Source of the DNA: Bradyrhizobium sp. SZCCT0153
GTDB lineage: Bacteria > Pseudomonadota > Alphaproteobacteria > Rhizobiales > Xanthobacteraceae
Direction: 5' to 3'
NCBI RefSeq assembly: GCF_018129995.1
Contig: NZ_JAFCKS010000001.1
Span: 655,001-719,000 of the forward strand
Length of the DNA stretch: 64,000 nucleotides
How positions within the stretch are numbered: the first letter of the stretch is position 1; each line of letters begins with the position of its first letter. Below the pieces are notes generated by a model. The model did no database searches. It had not been told where the DNA came from and saw only the letters and a program-made list of their open reading frames with translations. The position numbers and the translations under genes were made by a program. Below, piece after piece: positions 26,155 to 34,208 of this stretch.

Positions 26155-28362
26155 TTAGACCGGCGCGATGTCGTCGTCGGCCGCGTGCGGCGGCAGCGCG
26201 GCCCGGCGCATTGGCGCGACTGGCATGTCGTCAGGTGCGATGATCGAGATCAATCGCGCGTCCGACTTCCTCCGGTCAATAGTGAAGCCTTTGGCTCGCA
26301 GAAGGGGCGCGGCGCGATCGAGGCGATTACCGAGCCCTGATGCCGTCGCCGGCCAAGCGCGCGACCTCCGAACCGTCTCGCTGGAATGCCCGGTCAATCG
26401 ACTAAGCAATTCAGTCGCCGTGCCAGTCCAAACCCGCTCAGTGCTCGCGCACATGAAATCCCGGATCGCGACCGCCACCGCGTCGGCCTCGAAAGCGCCG
26501 TCCGCAACATCAGCCCGGTTTCGGTTGTACGCAGCAACAAAGTCCCCCGATTCCCAGCCGAGACCGCGCTCCGACGCTGTAATCCACTTCATGAAATCGG
26601 CCATGCGAGGAAGCCGATCCAGCTTGACGCTCGCAACGTTGCGCAACCCGGCGCTGACGGCATCCAGAAGCGCGCCGAGGATCAGCGGTTGACGCTCGTG
26701 GTAATCCTGCCACAACGCATCTTCCGGACGACGTCCCGACTCGGGAATGACGCGAAGGTGCACATTGAGCGCGCGATCGGCCAAGTCGGCACGATCAGTC
26801 AATGACGGAATTCCATTGAGAATAACAGGCGACTGCACCTCACAGATCACCTCGTCGCGGTCGGTGTGCAGCATACGCGTTGCGAAGCCGCCGCCCGTCG
26901 CGATCCGGCAGAGCGCGTCACTCAACCAATTCGGCACCGAGGACAGGTTGTCGAAAGCGAGAACTTTCGAATTCATCGCCGACACGATAAGGTCGCGGTC
27001 ATCTTTTGGTGCAGCGCGGATGGGTGCGGCGCTCGGGTCGATCAGCCCGCGCACCATGCGCGAGAATACCGACTTGCCGGTGCCCTGCTCGCCGTTCACC
27101 ACGAGAACCGGATACGGTCCGCGATCGCGCAGCGAGGCGACCATGAACGCCACCACAAGTTTGAAGCTGTCGTCATCCTTGACGTTGACGAGATCACGAA
27201 AAACCTCGATCCCTTCACCAGCCTCAGGCTCGGGCAACGCGCGCATTGCCGGTGTCCGGATGAATTTCACCGGCGGGCGCTCGATCACTTGCCATCCGTG
27301 CGCTGTGATCTCGACGGCGCGCCATGCGTCATCGCAGAGATCGAGATAGATATGTTCGCCATATCGGCCCGTCCGCAGGCAAGCGACGCGCCGAGGCCTT
27401 TCATTGATCGCAATCGCCTCCAGTGTTCGGATCACATCGTCGAGCGTCGAGCTACTGAGAACCTGTCCGGTTTTCAGGCGAGAGAGGTTTGCCAGCCATC
27501 GCTTGAAAGCCTGCGATTTGAGCGCCCAATTTTCGGCGTGGCCGGCAATCTCGATCGTGGCGTAAGCGACAAGATCGGCATCGTGCCAGAGATCGAGCCC
27601 GTCAAGCGCGGCCATCAATGCGTCGCTGCGATTTTCGCGGCGCTTGCGTTCCCCCGGTTCGGTGCTTTGGTCCGGCTTGTCAGCTTGGACAGCGCGCGCG
27701 CTGTCGATCACTGCCGCGATGCGATCCGGTCCCCAGCCGTCGGCCTCGGCGTCCGCCGCGTCCCACCCCTCTGCGCAGGACTCCGGCGGCGACACGATGC
27801 GCACGGATGCCGCGATTGGCGCGACGATCGATGCGACGGCTTGCGCGTATGCCAGTCCGGCATCGTCCGCATCAGGCCAGATAATCACGCGCCGTCCGGT
27901 GAGCGGCGACCAATCAGCTTTCTTCGCGCTCTTCGAGCCGTTTGGGCTCGTGATTGCTACCAAGCCCGCCGGCAGCAAACGGCGAGCGGCGTCACAGGCC
28001 TTCTCGCCCTCGACGACGACAACGGGTGCACTCGGCTTTGCAGCGAGGAGATCGAGGCCGTACAGCGGACGCGGCGCCGGCCACGATTCCCACCGCCATT
28101 CAAATGCGCTGGCTGCATTATCTCGCCACAGGGTTTGAGGCCTGAATTGCTTGTCGTCATCGCGATCAAAGCGGTGCACATAGCCGAGCAACGCGCCGGT
28201 GGCGTCGGTGTATCGCCAAGTGGTGGTCGGTTTACCGAGCCGATGCCCAGGCGGTGAGGGCGCGTTGGCAGGAATTGGAACAACAATGGAGCGCCCAGCC
28301 TCGGGCTCGACCGCCGGCGCGGCGGCCGGCTTGCCGCTAAGCGGCGCAAACGGATCATTCAT
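26155..28362 (-). CDS. TOPRIM-helicase (phage-type primase/helicase)
   Basis: A 735-residue replication protein. The first third contains a TOPRIM domain, with VVVVEGEKACDAARRL (the catalytic glutamate) and RRVIIWPDADDAG (the acidic DxD motif). The second half is a D5/VirE-like helicase ATPase with Walker A GEQGTGKS (K430), a Walker B-like VLAFDNLS and an arginine finger region DLADRALNVHLRVI. It would make primers and unwind DNA for element replication. The zinc/CHC2-like primase front end is encoded by the separate upstream ORF, whose stop overlaps this start by 8 bases. A split primase is common in such elements. The 735-residue reading frame is intact. Confidence 0.88.
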   Translation of the reverse strand: MNDPFAPLSGKPAAAPAVEPEAGRSIVVPIPANAPSPPGHRLGKPTTTWRYTDATGALLGYVHRFDRDDDKQFRPQTLWRDNAASAFEWRWESWPAPRPLYGLDLLAAKPSAPVVVVEGEKACDAARRLLPAGLVAITSPNGSKSAKKADWSPLTGRRVIIWPDADDAGLAYAQAVASIVAPIAASVRIVSPPESCAEGWDAADAEADGWGPDRIAAVIDSARAVQADKPDQSTEPGERKRRENRSDALMAALDGLDLWHDADLVAYATIEIAGHAENWALKSQAFKRWLANLSRLKTGQVLSSSTLDDVIRTLEAIAINERPRRVACLRTGRYGEHIYLDLCDDAWRAVEITAHGWQVIERPPVKFIRTPAMRALPEPEAGEGIEVFRDLVNVKDDDSFKLVVAFMVASLRDRGPYPVLVVNGEQGTGKSVFSRMVRGLIDPSAAPIRAAPKDDRDLIVSAMNSKVLAFDNLSSVPNWLSDALCRIATGGGFATRMLHTDRDEVICEVQSPVILNGIPSLTDRADLADRALNVHLRVIPESGRRPEDALWQDYHERQPLILGALLDAVSAGLRNVASVKLDRLPRMADFMKWITASERGLGWESGDFVAAYNRNRADVADGAFEADAVAVAIRDFMCASTERVWTGTATELLSRLTGHSSETVRRSRAWPATASGLGNRLDRAAPLLRAKGFTIDRRKSDARLISIIAPDDMPVAPMRRAALPPHAADDDIAPV

Positions 28363-28667
28363 ACGGATTCAGTCCAAGCATGCCGGCCACGCGCAACGCG
28401 GCCTCGGCTTGCTTCAAGCGAAAAATATATGCGGCGAGACTCACGAGATCGCCGCCACGGTCCCCGGTAGCGAAGTCGGCCCACGAGCCGGTGCGGAGAT
28501 TGATCTTGAAGCTCCCCGGCTTGGCGTCGCCCCGTGTCGGGTTAAGCGCGATCCATTCGGCGCCTTCGCGCCTGCCGCTCGGCAGCCAACGCGAAACGAT
28601 AGACTCCGCTTGCGCGCGTGCCCCCCGACGCGATGCGCGCGAAAGCGATGGGTTTACGTGCTGTCAT
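28355..28667 (-). pseudogene. primase N-terminal (CHC2-like) gene with a frameshift at a G6 run
   Basis: ATG 28667 (ATGA overlap with the previous stop) starts MTARKPIAFARIAS, which then runs into a wrong frame at a run of six G on the minus strand (C6 at 28621-28626). In the neighbouring frame the sequence continues as AESIVSRWLPSGRREGAEWI, then GSFKINLRTGSWADFATGDR and GGDLVSLAAYIFRL to a stop at 28355. These are the hallmark blocks of the primase domain that precedes TOPRIM in phage primases. One base less in the G run would join both parts into about 103 codons. It could be a mutation, an assembly error or a programmed slip. Confidence 0.75.
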
Positions 28668-28960
28668 CGGTCGGCCATCGCCTCATTCAAGGCCACGATG
28701 TCGGCCGCGCCGTTTGACGGCAGTTGCTTGGAGGAGCGAACGGCGCCGACAATCATCAGGCGGTAGCCGCGACCAAACCAAGGCGAGAGCGGATCGTGGC
28801 AGCCAGCCCCCCGGCCGGTCACAACCGAGCGCTCGCCATCAGGTTCGCCATGACAGTGAACGGCGCGGCAATGCGGACACCGGAACATCAGCGACATTCC
28901 ACCGTCATCGCGCTTAACGCGGTAAGCCGGGATCAAATCCTCACGGTATGCGGCTTTCAT
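28664..28960 (-). CDS. small zinc-binding hypothetical protein
   Basis: A 98-residue protein with FRCPHCRAVHCHGE, a CxxC...CxH zinc-binding cluster near residue 25, and the phage-type ending GCHDPLSPWFGRGYRLMIVGA. Its ATG at 28960 overlaps the previous stop in an ATGA, and its own stop forms another ATGA with the primase gene, so coupling fixes both ends. The open frame upstream to 29065 is therefore not used. Proteins like this sit before primase genes in several phage-derived elements; role unknown. Confidence 0.65.
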   Translation of the reverse strand: MKAAYREDLIPAYRVKRDDGGMSLMFRCPHCRAVHCHGEPDGERSVVTGRGAGCHDPLSPWFGRGYRLMIVGAVRSSKQLPSNGAADIVALNEAMADR

Positions 28961-29319
28961 GCCCGGCGCTCCCGACGAAGCTGGCACTTGATGCAAGGGC
29001 ACGTCGCGACGGTTGCCTTCGGAGGCTTGCCATCGCGGCGCGGCTCGGCGTCGCACTGAATGCAAATGCAGCCGCGTCCGCAGCCGAGTTTCACCGGGCG
29101 CAACACGCCGCTATGCGGACAAACGAACCCTTCGCCCACGCTGACGTTGCCGAGAACTTCGACCACGCCATCACTGATCAGGCTGCCGCTCTTGGCGTCG
29201 AAGTAGTGTCGGCCAACCATGCGGAGCGCCGGCCGCAACGGCAGCACCGAAGGCCGAGCCTCCCGCCCGGTCTGTTGTTTGGATTCGCCACCGGAGCGTT
29301 CAAGGAAACGCTTAGCCAT
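28957..29319 (-). CDS. cysteine-rich hypothetical protein
   Basis: A 120-residue protein. The C-terminal half is rich in cysteines: FVCPHSGVLRPVKLGCGRGC, then CIQC and CPCIKC, suggesting one or two zinc ribbons. The N-terminal part is basic (AKRFLERSGGESKQQ). The start at 29319 overlaps the AlpA-like stop by 8 bases, and the stop forms ATGA with the next gene. I recognise no family. Its position in the early part of the operon fits a small DNA- or RNA-binding accessory protein. Confidence 0.6.
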   Translation of the reverse strand: MAKRFLERSGGESKQQTGREARPSVLPLRPALRMVGRHYFDAKSGSLISDGVVEVLGNVSVGEGFVCPHSGVLRPVKLGCGRGCICIQCDAEPRRDGKPPKATVATCPCIKCQLRRERRA

Positions 29320-29536
29320 GGGCCGCCCTCCGCGCATCGGCCTCGGTGGTCGAGCTGACAACCCGCGCCTTGATGAAGGCGAGGACATCGCCGCGCCGAT
29401 ATCGAACCGATCGCCCAAGCTTCACGTAGCAACAGCCCGAGCCCCGCAGCCGCTCCATTTGCAGCGTTCGCACGCTCTGGCCGCGCATCCGCGCCGCCTC
29501 GATTTCATTGATAAGATCGTCTTCAGAAGTCATCAT
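29312..29536 (-). CDS. AlpA/HTH_17-like DNA-binding protein
   Basis: A 74-residue protein (start 29536 or the adjacent ATG 29533; GGAG lies 5-6 bases upstream). The segment RMRGQSVRTLQMERLRGSG then CCYVKLGRSVRYRRGDVLAF is the excisionase/AlpA-type winged helix-turn-helix: recognition helix, short wing, and the final VRYRRxDVLAFI block. In satellites and islands this family controls excision and replication genes. It is the first gene of the coupled run 29536-23297. Two direct repeats lie in its promoter region. Confidence 0.75.
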   Translation of the reverse strand: MMTSEDDLINEIEAARMRGQSVRTLQMERLRGSGCCYVKLGRSVRYRRGDVLAFIKARVVSSTTEADARRAAHG

Positions 29537-29581
29537 CGCGCTCCATGCGTTATCGCCGGGCATCCCGCCCGGGCGTTGCTG

Positions 29582-29632
29582 TTACGGTGGAGCGCTTGGA
29601 GATGTCCGGCGCTTCACCGATTACGGTGGAGC
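29582..29632 (+). promoter_or_regulatory. pair of direct repeats before the AlpA-like gene
   Basis: TTACGGTGGAGC occurs at 29582-29593 and again at 29621-29632, each followed by (G/A)CTTG, 39 bp apart (nearly four helical turns). The position, 46-96 bases upstream of the AlpA-like start, suits a binding site for the element's own regulator. This is inferred from position only. Confidence 0.5.
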
Positions 29633-29780
29633 ACTTGCCGTGATTTTAGCGGGGCAGCCGAGCCCGAAAGGCTACGATTCTTTTGCGCCGCATCCATGAC
29701 CATTGAAGCCGCCCAAAATCGCGGGGGGCTTCCATGGGGCTATCGCCGGGCCAGCCGGTACAGAGCCAGCCGGCGAGATT

Positions 29781-30788
29781 CTATTCCGAGCGCGACTTGC
29801 GAGGCTTACGGTCGAGATGCCCAGCGGCGAGCTGCTCGAACAGCTCGCGGGCACCGGGCACCGAGGCGAGGGCGGCAAGCTCGGCATTCCTCTTTTCCGT
29901 GTCGCGAACCTGGCGTTTGGCGAGAGTTTCGGTAACCACCTCACGACCCATCCCCGGCGGATCAAGATAACGATCATATCGCTCGAAACCATCCCAATCC
30001 GGCCGACCCTTCAAGTCTTTTACGACCGTGCGAATGACGCCAGTCCAATCATCGAAAGGTGGAAGTCTGTCGGCATCGACACGCGACGCGGTGCCACCGC
30101 CGCCCTTAAGGCTGTCGTAGCATTTCGATACGAAGCGGTAGAAACGACCGCCGTCGGGCGTTGGATCGGTGCCAGTCAAATGTTTCCAGCCAAAGCACAG
30201 CGTTGCTACAAAGCCCTGGCGCCAGATGTCGCCCGGTGCATGCGGTGGAATGAGGCGATCCCTCTCGGCCCGAGCAAATTCAGCCAATTTGCGTGCGGCG
30301 TCACGGGCATTTGCGATCGTATCGAGAACGGCGTGGGTCGCCTTCGCAACATCGTTGTGTCGCGTGTAGTTCATCCGCGAGGCGCGATATCCGAAACTTG
30401 GGGCAACGCGCCACTCCCGAGCAGTAGCGAGGAAGTCGGCGATCTCCTCGGCAAGACGCCGCGCCGCATCCTCGGAATTTTCTAGAGAAGCTCCATGCTC
30501 CCGTTCCGCAAATCGGCGCGTTTCCAATTCGAGTGCGGCTCGCGTTACAGCCAAGACGATCCAGCGGCGCGCTTCGATGTGAGCGTTGGAGATTTTCGAT
30601 GACCGCATGCGTTCGGGTAAACCGTCCAAGCAATCATCGATTGCCAGCCACTGCGCCCGCGAGGGAATCCAATCACCTCGCGCCGCTGGCTGGCCGCCCT
30701 TCGTGATCATTGATTGCGGGAAAAGGCGTCTCACCGCTTGATGACGCAAGGCGAGAAGCGCCGCATCAATTTTGTTTGCAGTCCACAC
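29781..30788 (-). CDS. hypothetical protein of the satellite-like element
   Basis: A 335-residue, mainly helical protein with many charged residues (ARRLAEEIADFLATAREW) and a C-terminal segment FDDWTGVIRTVVKDLKGRPD. I recognise no family and no catalytic motif. The start is GTG 30788, sharing one base with the stop of the XRE gene, so the pair is coupled. The gene ends 245 bases before the AlpA-like gene. It may be a regulator partner or a replication accessory. Confidence 0.65.
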   Translation of the reverse strand: MWTANKIDAALLALRHQAVRRLFPQSMITKGGQPAARGDWIPSRAQWLAIDDCLDGLPERMRSSKISNAHIEARRWIVLAVTRAALELETRRFAEREHGASLENSEDAARRLAEEIADFLATAREWRVAPSFGYRASRMNYTRHNDVAKATHAVLDTIANARDAARKLAEFARAERDRLIPPHAPGDIWRQGFVATLCFGWKHLTGTDPTPDGGRFYRFVSKCYDSLKGGGGTASRVDADRLPPFDDWTGVIRTVVKDLKGRPDWDGFERYDRYLDPPGMGREVVTETLAKRQVRDTEKRNAELAALASVPGARELFEQLAAGHLDRKPRKSRSE

Positions 30789-31048
30789 TAGGAGCTAGCC
30801 TTTCGATGAGACGGTCCCTTTCTCAAGCGTACGCCGGCACCGCCTCCATTTTCGGGAATGAATATGATGCCGGCGGCGCGGAGTACCCGAAACACCGCCT
30901 CCATATTTTCCGGCCGCGCTGCAGGTTCACCATCGACAAGCTCCATGCGCTTGATTGTCGAGTCGGCCACGCCCGATCGCTCGGCCAAGTCTCTCACGGA
31001 CCACTTTAGGAACCCGCGCGCCATGCGCAGTTGTCCGCCTGTAAACAC
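30788..31048 (-). CDS. XRE-family repressor-like protein
   Basis: An 86-residue protein with a full helix-turn-helix of the Cro/cI type: GQLRMARGFLKWSVRDLAER, then SGVADSTIKRMEL, ending with AVFRVLRAAGIIFIPENGGG. This last block is the common end of a large group of short XRE regulators in alphaproteobacteria. It is divergent from the rightward genes across a 100-base spacer and probably controls both directions, as in phage immunity regions. It is coupled to the 335-residue gene. Confidence 0.85.
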   Translation of the reverse strand: MFTGGQLRMARGFLKWSVRDLAERSGVADSTIKRMELVDGEPAARPENMEAVFRVLRAAGIIFIPENGGGAGVRLRKGPSHRKASS

Positions 31049-31069
31049 TCAAAATCCCCCCATCTCGGT

Positions 31070-31107
31070 TTGACAACGATTCAGATATGTGACCTATTTT
31101 GGTTCAC
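31070..31107 (+). promoter_or_regulatory. candidate promoter and operator in the divergent control region
   Basis: TTGACA at 31070 is followed by an imperfect palindrome GTGACC-TATTTT-GGTTCAC (31089-31107) that could cover a -10 region. It lies between the divergent XRE and 31149 genes, where the repressor would be expected to bind. The -10 box is weak, so the exact promoter is uncertain. Confidence 0.4.
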
Positions 31108-31148
31108 TTTAGTTTACTCGAATCCACGCTACAAGGGAGATTGCCACG

Positions 31149-31490
31149 ATGCTGGCCTCGCCATCCAAGCCATCCAACACGATCACAAGGGGCGGCGCGG
31201 CCAAGGGTCGCGCGCCCGACGAAAACATCCACTTGCTAGTCGCGAAAGTCAGCCAGATTTGCTCAGAATTGGACACCGACAAAAGCAACCATTTGTCCGA
31301 CGTCGGTGCGGAGAAAATCGCCATCGAGCTCGATCGGCTCGAGAAGAAGATCGTAAACGCCCAGGCGAGCACAATTGAAGGATTGAGAGCAAAGGCCGAG
31401 GCGGCAGATAAGCTGTGCTTCGAATACGGCAAAATCCCCGACTCGATCGTCCGTGATATCATGACCAACAAGTTTCCCGGCGCCACCTAG
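31149..31490 (+). CDS. hypothetical coiled-coil protein
   Basis: A 113-residue protein. The N-terminal 25 residues are basic and glycine-rich (RGGAAKGRAPDE), followed by a long helix with heptad-like spacing (EKIAIELDRLEKKIVNAQAS and GLRAKAEAADKL). AGGGAGA lies ten bases before ATG 31149. It is the first rightward gene of the control region, a place where satellites often keep regulators or helper-phage interfering factors. No family is recognised. Confidence 0.6.
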   Translation: MLASPSKPSNTITRGGAAKGRAPDENIHLLVAKVSQICSELDTDKSNHLSDVGAEKIAIELDRLEKKIVNAQASTIEGLRAKAEAADKLCFEYGKIPDSIVRDIMTNKFPGAT

Positions 31491-31558
31491 GCCTGATCGC
31501 GATCCATCGGCGGGCACGCCCGCCGGGCCTTCTCTCCATGAGTAGCGGTATACGGACG

Positions 31559-31846
31559 ATGCCTCCTAAATTCTACACGCTCGCCGAGGCCGCCGCGATC
31601 TTTCGGGTTTCGAAGCGGGTTTTTGCCCAGTTCATCGCCGACAAGCCGTTTTATCGGACGATCGGCCGAGCAAAACTCTTCACCGACCAAGACATCGCAC
31701 AACTCTATGAGGCGATGGAAAGTCCCTCGAAATCAATCAATGCGCGGGCTCCCCGCGCGCCGCGCTCTGAGGCGTCCGAGTACGCGCGCATTGCCGCCCT
31801 CATGCCGAAGGCCCTGCGGAAGAAATCAAAGCCGCTCACGCGCTAG
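31559..31846 (+). CDS. excisionase/AlpA-like HTH protein
   Basis: A 95-residue protein (102 if ATG 31538 is used). KFYTLAEAAAIFRVSKRVFA then QFIADKPFYRTIGRAKLFTD is the HTH_17/MerR-type helix-turn-helix with wing, as in excisionases and AlpA regulators. A basic tail (KALRKKSKPLTR) follows. It is the outermost gene on the right of the element. An excisionase here would suggest that the element once had, or borrows, an integrase; none is next to it. Confidence 0.7.
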   Translation: MPPKFYTLAEAAAIFRVSKRVFAQFIADKPFYRTIGRAKLFTDQDIAQLYEAMESPSKSINARAPRAPRSEASEYARIAALMPKALRKKSKPLTR

Positions 31847-32716
31847 TTTCTCCTTGTTAGGCGCGCGTTAACCGCCGGCAGGCGCGTTGGAGATCGCGGC
31901 ACGACAAGCGAATGTATCGTTAGCAAGCCTCGGCTGACCTGATTCGTTGACCAATCGGATGCCGCTGCGATGATCGAACAGGGCCGGCCCGTGCTATGTG
32001 CCTCCTCCAGAATAGGGGGCATCTTCCCGGCCCCCGAGTCCCCACGCGCCGGACTTGAAGAGTTCCCTCTCCATCCCCATTTCAGGGAACCTCGAAGCTC
32101 CACCGACGCCCCAAAGGTCAACGTCTTGTCCGCGGATCACAAAATGAACCTTCCAGAGCGGCTTGCTTTACATGACAGCAGAATCGCCCAATTCTGAAAA
32201 TTTCACCGAACCTCGGTTGCCGTCGACATGCGCGCACGACGACCGCATTTATTTTCAGACTCGGTGAAAAGAACTGACGTTTCGCTTTCCCAAGAAGTCC
32301 TGTCCCATCATCTCGAAACTTGACCAAACAAAGGTCGGAAGCGGCCTTTTGAAGGCTTCGCAAAACGGCTCGTTGAAAAGTTTGTCGCCCCCAATTTACG
32401 TCCTCAAGCTGGCCCGACAGGCGGCGGCGATGGAAAGACGGACGCTGAGACCTATCCGGTTGCCAAAGAGAGTTCTGAACGGTGGTTCGCGGCGGACCAG
32501 GCGGCAGCAAACGAACGCTGGGCTTTCGCGTTCAGTGCGAAGGAAGATTAGGCTGATAGTCTGATTGAAAGCTGATCGACCGAGTATATGATCAGCATGG
32601 CCTGGTTTCATTGGCACGTGGAGCTTGGCGACTATTCAGCAGATTGGGGACGATCAGTCAGACGATGATTTGGATTTTGCGGAACGGTGATCCGGAAGAG
32701 TTGGGTTTCGAGGGAC
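31847..32716. other. 870-base region without a recognisable gene
   Basis: Only short open frames with no family resemblance. Base composition is mixed and stops occur in all frames, as in a junction of decayed insertions. No tRNA, attachment repeat or IS end was found by eye. Confidence 0.45.
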
Positions 32717-33436
32717 TCAACCCGTCGGGCCTTCACCGTGTTTCCATGCGCACTTGTTTTCGGCGCAGGCTATCCCCTCTTGAATGTACGGCACGTACTC
32801 CGCCCGAACCGATCGGCCTACAGGTTCCGGAATTCCTATAGCCTTTTCCTTGCAGGATAGCAGACTGGAAACTGCCAAATCCCACCTGCCGCACTCGATC
32901 GCGGCAAATCCCGTATACAGAAGGCGTTTTGGAGACCCCTTCTTGCCAAAATCCCAGACGCCCTCAAGACCGATGGCATCTTCATCTTCCAGGAAGGTTC
33001 GCAGCAACTCTCCTGAGTCTTCGAATCGCTGGAAGAACGGAATAGCGTTATTATTGATGGTATCAAGGACGTCCTGCACGACCCCATCGTCGCCCGCACA
33101 CCAAATCCTAGGAGCTTTATCTGCTCGTTGCGATCTTTCGTCCCGGATCGATAGACGGACTTGGCCGAAACCCTTTTCAGGTTGGAATCCGTCTGTTAGC
33201 GCATGCCCAGCGCGTGGCAGGAACGGGAAGAGGCAGCTCGGCTCGAGACCGAACGACCCCAGCGGCACCCGCCACTTTTCGCTGCGCGCACGCGGAATCA
33301 CATCGAACTTGAGAACATCGAATTTGAGATTTGTGCGTCGCCAAATAGTCGTACCCTTTCGACCAATAAAGCCGGAAGGAGCAAGTTCCTGCTTACATAA
33401 CGTTACAATTTCAGTCGAGGTTCTTTCTGGCATCAT
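32717..33436 (-). CDS. DUF4304-like hypothetical protein
   Basis: A 239-residue protein. The N-terminal block TLCKQELAPSGFIGRKGTTI followed by WRRTNLKFDVLKFDVIPRAR has the look of DUF4304-type proteins (a KxLKxxGFxKKGxxFxR-like start with a strand meander). The rest is unassigned, with helices near the C-terminus. DUF4304 proteins have no established function. Two consecutive ATG codons start it. It is AT-richer than the core and surrounded by remnants, which suggests transfer. A 52-codon ORF ends 39 bases upstream. Confidence 0.55.
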   Translation of the reverse strand: MMPERTSTEIVTLCKQELAPSGFIGRKGTTIWRRTNLKFDVLKFDVIPRARSEKWRVPLGSFGLEPSCLFPFLPRAGHALTDGFQPEKGFGQVRLSIRDERSQRADKAPRIWCAGDDGVVQDVLDTINNNAIPFFQRFEDSGELLRTFLEDEDAIGLEGVWDFGKKGSPKRLLYTGFAAIECGRWDLAVSSLLSCKEKAIGIPEPVGRSVRAEYVPYIQEGIACAENKCAWKHGEGPTG

Positions 33437-33475
33437 TCGCGATAGGCCTTATCTTTGGACATCACATTGGCGCGC

Positions 33476-33634
33476 TCATTTGAGACTGCGAATAGCCGAA
33501 TCGACCGCCCCAACTACTCCTCCGATTGCTACCGCGTCACCTTGACTGAGTATGTTTACTCCAAGGTTATTGATGCCGGGGAGTAATTTTTGTTCAACCG
33601 CACCACTGTTAATCAATCCCTGGATGAGGGACAC
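33476..33634 (-). CDS. possible small protein or C-terminal gene fragment
   Basis: An open minus-strand frame of 52 codons from GTG 33634: SLIQGLINSGAVEQKLLPGI and on to AIGGVVGAVDSAIRSLK. The regular hydrophobic pattern looks protein-like. The frame stays open about 11 codons further up without a start, so it may be the tail of a lost larger gene. It lies directly upstream of the DUF4304-like gene in the same direction. Confidence 0.3.
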   Translation of the reverse strand: MSLIQGLINSGAVEQKLLPGINNLGVNILSQGDAVAIGGVVGAVDSAIRSLK

Positions 33635-33654
33635 GTCGGTGCTTTCACGAGTGA

Positions 33655-34048
33655 ATAGCCGAGCGGTTTACAGACGAGCATCGCAAAGCAATTGAATGGC
33701 TGAACGATCATACTAGCAACGACCTGAGCCTATTCGCTGTCGAACTCCAACTCTGGCGGATATATTAGCAATCGGATCGCTTCCGAAGCGCTGCCGCAGC
33801 TTGAAGCGCAGAAAGCTGAGATCGAGACGGAGATAGGAAGCTCGCTGAAGTGGAATCCGAATCCGAATGCAATCGACAAAGTCATCGTACTGGATCGCGC
33901 CGCTGACCTCGCTGACCGCACCAAATGGCCCGAATATTTTGAATGGCTCTGCGAACAAGTCTCACGCTTTAAGAAAGCATTCGAGCCGCGGATTAGGCAG
34001 CTAAAGTACCCACAACTGGACGAAGCGTCCGACTCGGCAGGCCTTTAA
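33655..34048 (+). pseudogene. DUF4268-family gene, broken by internal deletion
   Basis: Two frame pieces belong together. At 33655-33768 the sequence reads ERFTDEHRKAIEWLNDHTSN then DLSLFAVELQLWRIY and stops. At 33770-34048 it reads SEALPQLEAQKAEIETEIGS, then SLKWNPNPNAIDKVIVLDRA and EYFEWLCEQVSRFKKAF. The first is the conserved nuclease-like end of the upstream domain, the second the C-terminal part of DUF4268 proteins (LxWxPNP...D+Ixxxxxxxxxxxxxxx..W). The segment between them and the 5' half are missing. DUF4268 proteins have PD-(D/E)XK-like features and occur near defence and restriction genes. Confidence 0.7.
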
Positions 34049-34121
34049 GCGCCTTCGGCGGGCGCGACGCCGCTCGCTTACCTCGCGACGGAGAAGGGGC
34101 TCGGGTCGTCGAGGAGATTCC

Positions 34122-34208
34122 GTTACGGTGACAGTGCACAAACTCCCGATCCAGCAGGACAGGCGCGCTATCCGCAACGCTGCGAATTTTGTGCGCGGTC
34201 ACCGTAAC
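34122..34208. repeat. inverted-repeat element R, copy 1
   Basis: 87 bp beginning GTTACGGTGACAGTGCACAAA and ending TTTTGTGCGCGGTCACCGTAAC, each cut here to its core. The two ends are inverted copies with few mismatches, so the element is a near-palindrome with a short unique centre, the form of a MITE or large REP unit. Other copies are at 34450-34530 and 35338-35427. Confidence 0.8.

Larger units (their letters stand above)
22286..31846. mobile_element. phage-satellite-like element, about 9.5 kb, ends not defined
   Basis: Directly after attR comes a block with phage-type organisation: a divergent control region (XRE repressor and two rightward genes), a long overlapping minus-strand operon with AlpA-like regulator, zinc-binding proteins, primase/helicase, Nu1-like protein and tape-measure protein, and a terminator. 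No integrase, large terminase, portal, capsid or lysis genes are visible. It could be a satellite, or a decayed prophage cut down to control, replication and one tail gene. Neither end has a recognisable attachment repeat; the left limit is set at attR and the right at the last excisionase-like gene. Confidence 0.6.

Noticed and set aside
31847..34121. A third copy of the tRNA-His attachment site as right end of the second element
   Set aside because: The region was read for CCCAACTGTACCA or close variants and none was found, so tandem integration at the same site is not supported.
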